A stretch of 64,000 nucleotides of DNA, from the NCBI GenBank assembly GCA_963818205.1, contig CAWFRG010000015.1, positions 38,905 through 102,904 of the forward strand, read 5' to 3'. This document shows positions 19,701-27,280 of this stretch, piece by piece. Source of the stretch: CAVVYV01 sp963818205. Lineage in GTDB: Bacteria; Actinomycetota; Thermoleophilia; Solirubrobacterales; 70-9. The notes beneath the pieces were generated by a model, which saw only the letters and a program-made list of their open reading frames with translations, was not told where the DNA came from and made no database searches. Each line of letters starts with the position of its first letter. Within the stretch, counting starts at the first letter, position 1. The position numbers and the translations under genes were made by a program.

Positions 19701-21041
19701 GAGGACGCGGAGGAGCTCGCCGGCGAGGCCCGGAGGCGCGGCGAGCGCGCCGAGCAGCCGCTCGCGACCCAGTACTACGGCGTCCAGCTGATCCTCCTGC
19801 GGCGGTTCCAGGGCCGCACCGACGAGCTCCTGCCGGCGGTCCGCGAGCTCGTCGAGCACTATCCGGCGATCCCGGCCTGGCGCACCGCGCTGATCACCCT
19901 CGAGGCGCTCGGCGGCCATCTCGAGGAAGGTCGGCTGGAGCTCGAGCGGTTCGTTGGCGAGGATTTCTCGGCGATCCCCCGCGATGCCAACTGGCTGCCG
20001 GCGATGGGGCTGATCGGAGAGGCCGCCGTGATGCTCGGGGACACCGGTCGTGCCGCGCGGCTCTACGAGCAGCTGCTCCCCTACGACGGGCTTGTGATCG
20101 TCCCTGCCCGCGCCGCCGCCGCCCAGGGGTCGGTCGCCCGGGTGCTGGGGTTGCTGGCGCGCTCGCTCGGCCGCCTCGACGACGCCCAGCGCCACCTCGA
20201 GGGCGCGGTCGAGATGGCGACCAGAATGGGGGACCGGCCGTTCCTGGCCGAGGCCCGGGTGCAGCTGGCCGAGGTCCTGCTGGGGCAGGATCGCAGCGCC
20301 AATCGCAGCGAGGCGCTGGAGCTGCTCTCCGAGGCCCTTTCCTCCGCCCGCGAGATCGGGGCGCGCTGGATCGCCGACATGGCGCTCGAGCTCCGCCTCG
20401 AGGCCCAGGGGCTCGCGGGAGTGGACATCACCACCTCGATCGACGACGTGGTTTCGGCGCTCGAGTCCGAGCAACCCGATCTTCGTGCCCACGCCGCCCC
20501 GGACGGCACCGTCGCGATCCTCTTCAGCGACATCGAGGACTCGACCGTCCTCACCGAGCGGCTCGGCGACGAGCGCTGGCTCGAGGTCCTGCGCGAGCAC
20601 AACCGGGTCTTTCGCGAGCAGATCGCCCGCCACGGCGGCTACGAGGTGAAGAGCCAGGGCGACGGCTTCATGCTCGCCTTCCCCGATCCCTGCGAGGCGC
20701 TCGAGTGCGCCGTCTCCGTCCAGCGCGCCTTCGCCGAGCGCGAGCTCGAGGACGCCACCGATGGGAGGCGCTCCGGAGTCGCGAGAATGGGCCTCCACAC
20801 AGGCGAGGTGATCGCGGAGGAGGGCGACTTCTTCGGCAAGAACGTGATCCTCGCGGCGCGGATCGCCGCCCAGGCGTCCGGCGGCGAGATCCTCGTCTCC
20901 GATGAGATGCGCGCCGCGGCCGGCGACGGCAACGGCTTCGCCTTCGACCAGGGCCGCGAGCTCGAGCTCAAGGGCCTCGCCGGCAGCCACAAGGTCTTCC
21001 GCGCCGATTGGGAGGAAGCGCAGGCGGCGGCCGCCTCGTAA
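16713..21041 (+). CDS. Zinc ribbon-Ser/Thr kinase-AAA ATPase-nucleotide cyclase fusion
   Basis: A 1442-residue multidomain signalling protein with no frameshift. Residues 3-21 are a zinc ribbon (CPSCG, CDSCG). Residues 51-310 are a Hanks kinase domain with GQGGRKRVYLA, IVHRDLKPANI (about 173-183) and GDFGLA (194-199); the usual beta-3 lysine of VAxK is Ala (VAVALF, residue 82). Residues 335-620 are a STAND/AAA ATPase with Walker A GEPGIGKT (366-373) and Walker B VIVLDDLHWAD (about 478-488). Residues 700-1240 are helical TPR-like repeats. The last 175 residues are a class III adenylate/guanylate cyclase with FSDIEDSTVLTERLGD and KSQGDGFMLAF, which supply the metal-binding aspartates, and LHTGEV. 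It starts at ATG 16713, divergent from the kinase-sigma pair. Confidence 0.92.
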   Translation: MRCPSCGNENREGARFCDSCGTDLTAKVKAAEAPRPAEPLPADVPSEIAAGRYRPRLFLGQGGRKRVYLADDAATDREVAVALFDSEGVAAAIQARARREAEAMRKLGDHPHVVSVLDTGEENGNPFIVSEYMPGGDVEGLLSAEGGRLQVRRAVEIAADVTRALEHAHARGIVHRDLKPANIWLDDDGHASIGDFGLATTEGRSRMSGGTLVGTVAYLPPEQALGEAAGPESDLYSLGALLYEMLTGQPPFLGDDAVSIISQHLHADPVPPSRHNSEVPEALDRVVLRLLAKRRSDRYASAAEARELLLAALEEEPAEPPAEQKENPLDSLAGGVFVGRDRELEQMREAVDEAIGGRGRLLQVMGEPGIGKTRTTEELTTYAKVNGARVHWGRCREDEGAPAYWPWVQAIRSFVREADPVGLAWQMGGGAAEIAQLVPEVAERLDIEPASAGESEEARFRLFDSVTSFLVAAARDRPIVIVLDDLHWADEPSLLLLKFAAREIGSSGLLVVGTYRDVELGRHHPLARVLGEISGTEGTVRINLRGLSVDAVERYIGMTAGTAPPPGLAEAVQSQTDGNPFFVGEVVRLLASEGHLNDPDAWQGVIPQGVREVVGRRLDRLSEPTNQALRVAAAIGREFEEQLLVEVADLSPEELMTAAGEAISERLVTDLGDGRYSFSHALVRDTLYDEASPAQRAALHERIGLALEGICGDEPEARLGELAHHFLSAAPRGDIARAIDYAERAGAQAMDQLAYEEAGELYERALEVLELSDEPDESRRCALLLALGGARMSAGNFADSRQAYERAAASARALGDTDRLVGAAMGIALLSEAGVVDEPLVELLDQALEAVGPEPSAERASLLSAKAQELYWVDAQGISAPLAAEAVEIARQVGDPRALATALLRRYFIPIEPDSQKERLALADEMLKLGEACEDREMVVRSHAYKLREYLELGDIPAVDRELSTYARLAEELRMPQHIWHTFALRAMRAMIDGELEDAEELAGEARRRGERAEQPLATQYYGVQLILLRRFQGRTDELLPAVRELVEHYPAIPAWRTALITLEALGGHLEEGRLELERFVGEDFSAIPRDANWLPAMGLIGEAAVMLGDTGRAARLYEQLLPYDGLVIVPARAAAAQGSVARVLGLLARSLGRLDDAQRHLEGAVEMATRMGDRPFLAEARVQLAEVLLGQDRSANRSEALELLSEALSSAREIGARWIADMALELRLEAQGLAGVDITTSIDDVVSALESEQPDLRAHAAPDGTVAILFSDIEDSTVLTERLGDERWLEVLREHNRVFREQIARHGGYEVKSQGDGFMLAFPDPCEALECAVSVQRAFAERELEDATDGRRSGVARMGLHTGEVIAEEGDFFGKNVILAARIAAQASGGEILVSDEMRAAAGDGNGFAFDQGRELELKGLAGSHKVFRADWEEAQAAAAS

Positions 21042-21054
21042 CTAGGCTTCCGCC

Positions 21055-23568
21055 GTGTTTTCGGCTCTCCTAGCCGGCGTACTGATCGCCGGCGCCTCGC
21101 TCCTGCTCGGGGCGGCGATCATGACCGCCGCCGGCCGTCCGCGGCACTCGGCCGCCGGCCCCGCGGTCGGCCTCTCGGCGCTGCTGGTGGTCTGCGGGAT
21201 CGCGGTGAAGCTCCCCGGCCACGGGGTCACCGCCGCGGTCGCCACCGGGCTGGCGCTCGTCGTCGCCCTCCGCATCCTCGAGCGGAGCCGGGCCCCGCTG
21301 GGGACCGTGCGGGTGGGTGCGATCGTCGCCGTCGTCGGAGTGGCGCTGGTGGTCGCGATCCCGTTCGCGACCAACGGACGGGTCGGCATCCTCGGCCAGG
21401 GCCTGATCAACGACGACATGGCCTCGCACCTGTTGTTCACCGAGTGGGTGGACAGCCGCGACGGCCCCACCCCCGACCTGGTCAAGGACGGCTATCCCCT
21501 CGGGCCGCACGCGGTTGTCGCCGCCACCGCAAAGGTCAGCGGCGCCGGCCTGATCGAGGCCTTCGCCGGGTTGACCGGCGCGATCGCGGTCCTCACCGCG
21601 CTCACCGCCTACGGTGCCCTGGGCGGGGTGCGCGAGCTGGTCCGAGGGCCGGCGGCGGTCCTGGGGGCGATGTCGTATCTGTTCGCGGCCTACCTCGCGC
21701 AGGGGGCGTTCAAGGAGCCGATGCTCGGCCTCGCCCTGCTCGGCTTCGCCTTATCGCTGCCGGCCCTGCAGGGGACCTGGGACGGGCGGCAGCCGACCCT
21801 GGTCTCCACCCTGCCCGACCGGGGGCGGGGCTGGTTGCGGACGACCGCGGTCGCCGGCATCCCGGCCGGGGTGATCGCCGCCGGGACGATCTACAACTAC
21901 AGCTTTCCCGGGCTCGCCTGGCTGATCCTCACCGCCGCCGTCTGGGGGCTGCTGATCGCCTGGCGCGAGCGGCCCCAGCGCCATGGCGAGTGGCAGTTGC
22001 GCAACCGGCTGCGCTGGGCGCGGCCCGCGCTCGCGGTGATGGTCGGGGTCACGGCGCTGGCGCTGCTGACCGAGATCGTCAGCCTCGTCCACTTCGCCAG
22101 CTTCGAGGCCTTCAGCCCCTCGGGCGAGGGAGGCAACACCGGCTTCGGCAACCTGCGCCAGCCGCTCAACCCGCTCGAGGCGCTGGGGATCTGGCCCTCG
22201 AGCGAGTTCCGGATCGCGCCCAAGAACGCCACTACGCCCGAGATCGCCTTCTGGCTCGGCGGCCTGCTCAGCCTCACCGCCTTCGCCTGGGGCCTGGGAC
22301 GGGCGCTGGCCCGGCGCGAGGCGGCGCTTCCGGCCGCCCTCGCCGCCGGCGCGGTTGGCTACCTGGCGGCGGTCGCCTTCGGCACCCCCTATACCTCAGC
22401 CAAGTCGCTGGCGATCGTTGCCCCGGTGGTGATGGTGATCGTGCTCCGCGGCCTCCTGGCGGCCGACGCGCTCGAGGGCGAGGAGAACGGCGAGGCCGGC
22501 TGGTGGCCGCCGAGGATCGCCCGGCCGTTGCTCCGCCTCGGGCTGCCGGCTCTCACCATCGCCTTCGTAATCGCCGCCGCCATCTCGACCCTGCTGCCGC
22601 TGCGCCAGTCGGCGGTCGGGGCCGACTTCCACGTCGACGAGCTGCAGCGGATGCGCCCGCTCGTCGACGGGCAGAGGGTGCTCTTCCTCGGGCGCGACAA
22701 CTTCGTCTCCTGGGAGCTGATCGGCTCGGAGATCTTCGCGCCGATCGTCAACCACTACGACACCGAGGAGGTCCCCTCCCTCTATCGGGCGACCCCGATC
22801 AATGCCAAGTTCGACTGGGACAACGTCCCGGTCGAGGTCCTCGACGACTTCGAGGGTCAGGGCTTCGACTGGGTGCTGACCACGAACGCGGCCGAGCAGA
22901 GCGAGGCGCCGCCGAGCTTCGAGCCGGCCCTGGAGACCGAGGATTTCGTCCTCTGGCACCGGGTCGGGGAAACCGGCGAGCGCCGGACGTTGCTGGAGCC
23001 CCTTTATCCGGGCGCCAGCCTCGATTGCTCGGGGCCGAACGGGAAGCTGGCCGGGATCGCCGGAACCGCCCGGATCTTCCCCCGTGACCCGGTGGTGAGC
23101 CGGGGGTGGAGCCCGGACCCCGACATCACCGGCGCCACCGGCGCCACGATTGGGCTGCCACTGACCCCGGGCCGCTGGGATCTCTCGATTCAGTACGCGA
23201 GCACCCAAGAGATGCGGATCAGCTGCGCCTGGCCTTCCGTTGCGAGCGAGACGATGCGCGCCAACCTGCTCTTCCGCGGCCCGTCGCCCTTCTACCGAGT
23301 CGGGACGATCGAGGTGAGCCGCCCCGGCCCCATCCGTTTCGAGGTCAGCGTCGAGCGCCCGCCGCTGATCGGCCGGCTGCTCGGCACCGAGAGCCGCGCC
23401 TACCTCGGCACCCTCGCCGCAACCCCCGCCGACCCGGCGCGAGAGACCGTGGCGCTGGGGGAAGCCTGCGGACGCTACGTCGACTGGTACGCGGTCGCCC
23501 CCGGCACCCCGCCGGAGGCGCTGGCGGGTGTCGAGGCGCCGGTGGTGCACGAGCTTGAAGGCGACTAG
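21055..23568 (+). CDS. Large polytopic membrane protein, probable GT-C-like
   Basis: An 837-residue protein with about 12 membrane helices in the first 560 residues, then a periplasmic beta-rich domain of about 270 residues. The first large loop holds GLINDDMASHLLFTEWVDS, an acidic DD pair after the third or fourth helix, as in GT-C glycosyltransferases that use lipid-linked sugars. The C-terminal part (LTPGRWDLSIQYAS, PSPFYRVGTIEVSRPGPIRFEVSVE) resembles a carbohydrate-binding jelly roll. I infer an envelope glycan role, possibly an arabinosyl- or mannosyltransferase type; the donor is unknown. GTG 21055 lies 14 bases after the stop of the kinase-cyclase gene, so co-transcription is possible. 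Confidence 0.7.
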   Translation: MFSALLAGVLIAGASLLLGAAIMTAAGRPRHSAAGPAVGLSALLVVCGIAVKLPGHGVTAAVATGLALVVALRILERSRAPLGTVRVGAIVAVVGVALVVAIPFATNGRVGILGQGLINDDMASHLLFTEWVDSRDGPTPDLVKDGYPLGPHAVVAATAKVSGAGLIEAFAGLTGAIAVLTALTAYGALGGVRELVRGPAAVLGAMSYLFAAYLAQGAFKEPMLGLALLGFALSLPALQGTWDGRQPTLVSTLPDRGRGWLRTTAVAGIPAGVIAAGTIYNYSFPGLAWLILTAAVWGLLIAWRERPQRHGEWQLRNRLRWARPALAVMVGVTALALLTEIVSLVHFASFEAFSPSGEGGNTGFGNLRQPLNPLEALGIWPSSEFRIAPKNATTPEIAFWLGGLLSLTAFAWGLGRALARREAALPAALAAGAVGYLAAVAFGTPYTSAKSLAIVAPVVMVIVLRGLLAADALEGEENGEAGWWPPRIARPLLRLGLPALTIAFVIAAAISTLLPLRQSAVGADFHVDELQRMRPLVDGQRVLFLGRDNFVSWELIGSEIFAPIVNHYDTEEVPSLYRATPINAKFDWDNVPVEVLDDFEGQGFDWVLTTNAAEQSEAPPSFEPALETEDFVLWHRVGETGERRTLLEPLYPGASLDCSGPNGKLAGIAGTARIFPRDPVVSRGWSPDPDITGATGATIGLPLTPGRWDLSIQYASTQEMRISCAWPSVASETMRANLLFRGPSPFYRVGTIEVSRPGPIRFEVSVERPPLIGRLLGTESRAYLGTLAATPADPARETVALGEACGRYVDWYAVAPGTPPEALAGVEAPVVHELEGD

Positions 23569-23645
23569 GCCAGATCAGGCGGGCGCGCTACCTGCAGTGA
23601 TGGACCGCGCGATCGCTCATTTGTCGCGCGCCCTAGGATCACCCC

Positions 23646-23732
23646 ATGCCGCGCCTCTGGGCCGCCACCCTCGTCATCCTCGTCGCCTGCCTGCTGGCGT
23701 CGATGGTGATCGCGATCACCAAGCTGACCTGA
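23646..23732 (+). CDS. Possible 28-residue single-helix membrane peptide
   Basis: A short frame encoding MPRLWAATLVILVACLLASM followed by VIAITKLT. A basic N-terminus, a hydrophobic helix of about 20 residues and a Lys-containing C-terminus form a typical small membrane peptide with N-in orientation. There is no strong ribosome site; GGATCACCCC precedes the ATG. It lies alone between the large membrane protein and the universal stress protein gene. Confidence 0.3.
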   Translation: MPRLWAATLVILVACLLASMVIAITKLT

Positions 23733-23784
23733 GCGGCTCACCATTCTCGGCCCTCGGAGTCGGGATAGACTGCCCCCGCAATCC

Positions 23785-23805
23785 GGCATTAGGCATTAGG
23801 CATTA
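23785..23805 (+). repeat. Triple 7-bp repeat in the stress-protein leader
   Basis: GGCATTA is repeated three times without a gap, directly before the AGGAGGGG ribosome-binding site of the universal stress protein gene. The AT-rich repeats stand out in this GC-rich DNA and may keep the site unstructured or serve as a binding site. Confidence 0.7.
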
Positions 23806-23814
23806 GGAGGGGAG

Positions 23815-24258
23815 ATGTTCGATCGCATCGTTGTTGGAACCGACGGATCCGAGACCGCCACGGAGGCGGTCCGGACGGCGATCGAGCTGGCGAAGCTCGC
23901 GAAGTCCAAGCTGGAGATCGTCAGCGCCTACGAGCCGATCCCCCAGGATCGCCTCAAGCAGGAGGTCGAGGGGATTAGCGGCGACGTCGCCTACGCGGTC
24001 AACCCCCGCGAGGACGTCCAGTTCGTGCTCGACAAGGCCGCGGCCGAAGCGAAGAAGGCGAAGGTCGAGGTGGTCACCCATCCCCGCGAGGGCGATCCCG
24101 CCGACGCGATCCTCGACGTGGCCGAGGAGAACGACGCCGACCTGGTCCTGGTCGGCAACAAGGGGATGACCGGGGCGCGGCGGTTCCTGCTCGGCAGCGT
24201 GCCGAACAAGATCTCGCACCACTCGCCGTGCGACGTCTGGATCGTTAAGACGACATAG
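23815..24258 (+). CDS. Universal stress protein
   Basis: A 147-residue single UspA domain. It starts FDRIVVGTDGSETATEAV, the family's first strand and loop, and ends with the ATP-binding pattern LVLVGNKGMTGARRFLLGSVPNKISHHSPCDVWIV (a G-2x-G-9x-G(S) motif), so it is of the nucleotide-binding type. Such proteins bind ATP and help cells survive starvation or oxygen stress. ATG 23815 follows a strong AGGAGGGG and a triple 7-bp repeat. It is monocistronic: the next gene is convergent. Confidence 0.93.
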   Translation: MFDRIVVGTDGSETATEAVRTAIELAKLAKSKLEIVSAYEPIPQDRLKQEVEGISGDVAYAVNPREDVQFVLDKAAAEAKKAKVEVVTHPREGDPADAILDVAEENDADLVLVGNKGMTGARRFLLGSVPNKISHHSPCDVWIVKTT

Positions 24259-24315
24259 AGCCGCGACGTCGGTCGTGTCGGATCCTCGATCTCTGCAGGT
24301 AGCGGCCCTGCCTGA

Positions 24316-25671
24316 TCAACAACCGGGCGCCCGCGCGGTCACCGCCGCGGCGGCGTCCACGAGGCCGGCGCCGAAGAGGCGCGGGTCATAGGTCTGGCCC
24401 ATCTGGGTCGAGTCGTGGCGGGCCGTCGCCTTCAGCTGGCACTCGACCGCGGTCGGCGAGGGATGCCCCCCGAGCACCCGGCTGGCGATCACCATCGCGG
24501 CGACGCCGGAAACGTGGGCGGCGGCCATCGAGGTTCCCTCATAGCCGCCCGGGTAGCCGAATACGCGGAAGTTGCCGCCGGCGAAGGTCAGCTGGGTGAT
24601 GGTGGCCCCGCGGCTGAACAGCGGGTCGTCGCTGCCGCACGACGGCGACAGGGGCAGGCCGCCGCCCGGAGCGACCAGGTCGAGGCCGGCCCCGGTGCGG
24701 GATTCGCTCGCGAGGCAGGCGTCCTTGGTGATCCGCCCGACGCCGATCACGCTCGGGGCGCCCGCCGGCAAGGCGACCGGCTCGCCGTTCTCGTTGCCGG
24801 CCGCCGAGACCACCACCGCCCCCCGCTTGGTCGCGAACCTGATCGCCGAGCAGACGCTCTTGATCTTCGCGCAGCTGTTCACCACGGCGGAGAACTCGAA
24901 GCTCATGTTGATCACCTGGGCTCTGTTGCGGGCGGCGAAGCGGATTCCCTCGCCGATGTCGCGGCCGGTCCCGAGCCCCCGGGCGTCGAGCACCTGCACC
25001 GGGATGATCTTCGCCCGCGAGGCGAGGCCGGTGAGCGAGAAGTTGTTGCCGCTGCGCGCGGCGATCGTCCCGGTGATGTGGGTGCCGTGGCCGTCGCGGT
25101 CGAGCGGCTTGGCGCCCTTCTTGACAAAGTTGCGACCGGGCAGGAACTGACTGGAGAGGAAGTCGGGGCTCTTCCGGTACCCCGGGCGCTGCGACATGTA
25201 GGCGACGCCGGTATCGAGGACTGCGACCACCGCCCCCTTGGCGCCGGGGTGGCCGCGCAGCTTGAGGATGTCCCAAGCGTCGATCGCGTTGACGCCGCCG
25301 CGGGCCTCGAAGGGAAGCGGAGTCGCCGACTGTCCGCAGAGCGAGCCGCAGGGGAGGAAGTTCCACTGGGTCCGGCGCCAGTCGCCGGGGACGGTGCCGA
25401 GGCCGGGATCGTTGGGCACCGAGGAGGCATGGGCGAGGTAGTTCGGATTCGCGTAGGCGACCGTGGGGTTCGAGCGCAGCGCCCTGGCGGCATCGCCGAC
25501 CGCAACTCCCTGGGGCAGCTCCACCAGGCGCTCCCGTCCGCCGTCGAAGCGCACCAGCAGCTCTCCCGGCGCGAATATCGGCGGCTCGGGCGACTCGGCA
25601 GCCGCCGCGGGCAAGGCGGGGACGAGCGCCATCAGGGTGGCGAGCATGGTTGTGACGATCAGCGTTCGCAT
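24316..25671 (-). CDS. Secreted subtilisin-like serine protease (S8)
   Basis: A 451-residue secreted protease. A signal peptide (MRTLIVTTMLATLMALVPAL then AAAAES) is followed by a short pro-region with FAPGELLVRFDGG and NPTVAYANPNY, which looks like an I9-type inhibitor. The catalytic triad is visible: Asp in VVAVLDTGVAY (about 165), His in DGHGTHITG (about 212) and Ser in EGTSMAAAHVSG (about 390). VSAAGNENG supplies the oxyanion-hole Asn. Several paired Cys suggest disulfides. The start at 25671 was chosen because the signal peptide begins there; an upstream in-frame ATG at 25737 would add 22 non-signal residues. Confidence 0.93.
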   Translation of the reverse strand: MRTLIVTTMLATLMALVPALPAAAAESPEPPIFAPGELLVRFDGGRERLVELPQGVAVGDAARALRSNPTVAYANPNYLAHASSVPNDPGLGTVPGDWRRTQWNFLPCGSLCGQSATPLPFEARGGVNAIDAWDILKLRGHPGAKGAVVAVLDTGVAYMSQRPGYRKSPDFLSSQFLPGRNFVKKGAKPLDRDGHGTHITGTIAARSGNNFSLTGLASRAKIIPVQVLDARGLGTGRDIGEGIRFAARNRAQVINMSFEFSAVVNSCAKIKSVCSAIRFATKRGAVVVSAAGNENGEPVALPAGAPSVIGVGRITKDACLASESRTGAGLDLVAPGGGLPLSPSCGSDDPLFSRGATITQLTFAGGNFRVFGYPGGYEGTSMAAAHVSGVAAMVIASRVLGGHPSPTAVECQLKATARHDSTQMGQTYDPRLFGAGLVDAAAAVTARAPGC

Positions 25672-25839
25672 GGGCCGCGAGTCCTGCCCCCTGTGGGGAT
25701 CGACGCGGGAGGACGGCAATCGAGTAAACACTCGCACTTAGCGAAAGTTCCCCCTGGGCGGGTCCTCGCCGGCCCAGGGCGGACGCGGGTGCCTGATACT
25801 GGCCGCATCGCTTCGCTTCCAGCCGACACCGATGAGCGG

Positions 25840-26271
25840 ATGATGCGGCGCGCGCTCGCCCTCGCCGAGCAGGCCGCCGGCCACGGTGACGTCCCGATCG
25901 GCGCCGTGGTCGCGCGCTCGGACGAGGTGCTGGGCGCCGCCGGGAACGAGCGCGAGCTGCGCCTTGACCCGACCGCGCACGCCGAGGTCCTGGCGCTGCG
26001 CCAGGCCGCCGAGCGGCTCGGCGGCTGGCGGCTGCCGGAGACCACGATCTACGTCACCCTCGAGCCCTGCGCGATGTGCGCGGGGGCGATCGCGCTCGCC
26101 CGGGTGCCGAGGCTCGTCTATGGGGCGCCCGATCCGAAGGGCGGTGCCGTCGGCACCGTCGTCGATCTCTACGCCGAGCCGGTGGTCAACCACCGCCCGC
26201 AGGTCGAGGGCGGCCTGCTGGCGGAGGAGTCCGCCGCCCTCCTCGAGTCGTTCTTCTCAGCTCGCCGCTGA
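25840..26271 (+). CDS. tadA: tRNA-specific adenosine deaminase
   Basis: TadA converts adenosine to inosine at the wobble position of tRNA-Arg(ACG). The 143-residue product has the cytidine-deaminase fold signature: TAHAEVLAL with the zinc-binding His and catalytic Glu, and LEPCAMCAGAI with the two zinc-binding Cys. VPIGAVV and NERELRLDPTAHAE are typical of TadA. ATG 25840 is used; a GTG about 50 bases upstream in the same frame would add a short unconserved tail. It is divergent from the protease gene and convergent with the phosphotriesterase-family gene. Confidence 0.93.
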   Translation: MMRRALALAEQAAGHGDVPIGAVVARSDEVLGAAGNERELRLDPTAHAEVLALRQAAERLGGWRLPETTIYVTLEPCAMCAGAIALARVPRLVYGAPDPKGGAVGTVVDLYAEPVVNHRPQVEGGLLAEESAALLESFFSARR

Positions 26272-26281
26272 GGCTCAGAGG

Positions 26282-27269
26282 TCAGCCGGTGAGCCAGCGA
26301 ACGGCGTTGTCCACCATCATCGTCCGCTCCTGCTTCTCGGTCATTCCGCTCTCCCGCAGCTCGGGGAGCACCCTGTCGGGCACCAAGCGGATGGTCCAGT
26401 CTTTGGCCAGCCCCGCCTGGAGCATCTGTTCGATCGCGGCAGGCAGGAAACGAGTCGAGCGTTGCGCAGGAATCGGCCGAGAGGAACATCCGATCGGCGT
26501 AGCCCCGCTCGAGCAGCGCCTCGGTCGTCTGCTGGCGCTGCTCGAACGGCAGATACAGCTCCAGGCCGTAGCGGTCGAGCCCAATCCAGGCCCCCGTCTC
26601 GAGGATCCGCTCGATGTAGTCGAGGTCGGTGGTGTCGCCGGTATGGGCCATCTGGATCTTCGCCGGCTCGACCCCCTCCTCGAGGAAGATCTCGATCTGT
26701 CGCGGACCGGTGTTGCTCGCCGGCCGCGAGTGGGCCATGATCGGGGCGCCGGTCCGGACGCTCGCCCGCGCCGCCGCCCGGTGCACCTTCTCGATGTTCT
26801 CGGTTACGCCCGGCTCATCCGCCGCGCACTTGATGAACGCGGCCTTGATCTCGGTCCCCTGGATCCCCTCCTCGATGTCCCCGATGAACAGGTCGGCGAT
26901 CTGGTCGGGGTCGCGACTGAGCAGGAACTGCGGCAGGTGGTCGTAGGTGTAGATCCCGGTGCAGGGGACCACCTGGAGGCCCGTCTGCTCTGAGACTCCC
27001 CGCATGAACTGGACGTCGCGGCCGAGGAACATCGCGGTCGGATCGCCAATCGTCTTCACGCCCAGCGCAAGGGCTGCGTTCGCCTCCCTGACGGCGACAT
27101 CGAAGTCGTCTCCGGGAGCGACGGCATGCGGAGGGTCCTCCTTTGCGGTGCCGGCGCTCGGCCATTGCTCGTGGACGGCCTCGTCTCGCGTACGCAGGTG
27201 CTCGTGGATCAGCGTCGGGCCGAGATCCTCGGCCTCGACGGGCCCGGTCACGGTCTCCACCCTGGCCAT
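26282..27269 (-). CDS. Phosphotriesterase-family hydrolase (one frameshift)
   Basis: A metal-dependent TIM-barrel hydrolase of the phosphotriesterase/PLL lactonase family. Seen are LIHEH (first two metal-binding histidines, about residue 22), AAFIKCAAD with the lysine that is carbamylated to bridge the metals, PIMAHSRP, IQMAHTGDTTDLDYI, and FLSADSC with the last metal-binding Asp. After SADSCATLD the frame breaks near 26455. The true end FPAAIEQMLQAGLAKDW to MMVDNAVRWLTG reads in another frame and stops at 26282. The sequence there contains CCTGCCTGCC, which looks like a four-base duplication or one extra base. The gene starts 12 bases after the pncB stop and is probably co-transcribed with it. 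Confidence 0.82.
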
Positions 27270-27280
27270 CGATATCCAGC

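Noticed and set aside
17796..20990. A 1064-codon open frame on the strand opposite the kinase-cyclase gene
   Set aside because: It lies wholly inside a gene with clear domains, has no recognisable motif and a Gly/Leu/Arg/Asp-biased composition typical of antisense frames in GC-rich DNA.
24415..26271. A 618-codon plus-strand frame leading into tadA
   Set aside because: Its first 470 codons lie opposite the subtilase gene and have no domain. Only the last 143 or so codons are TadA.
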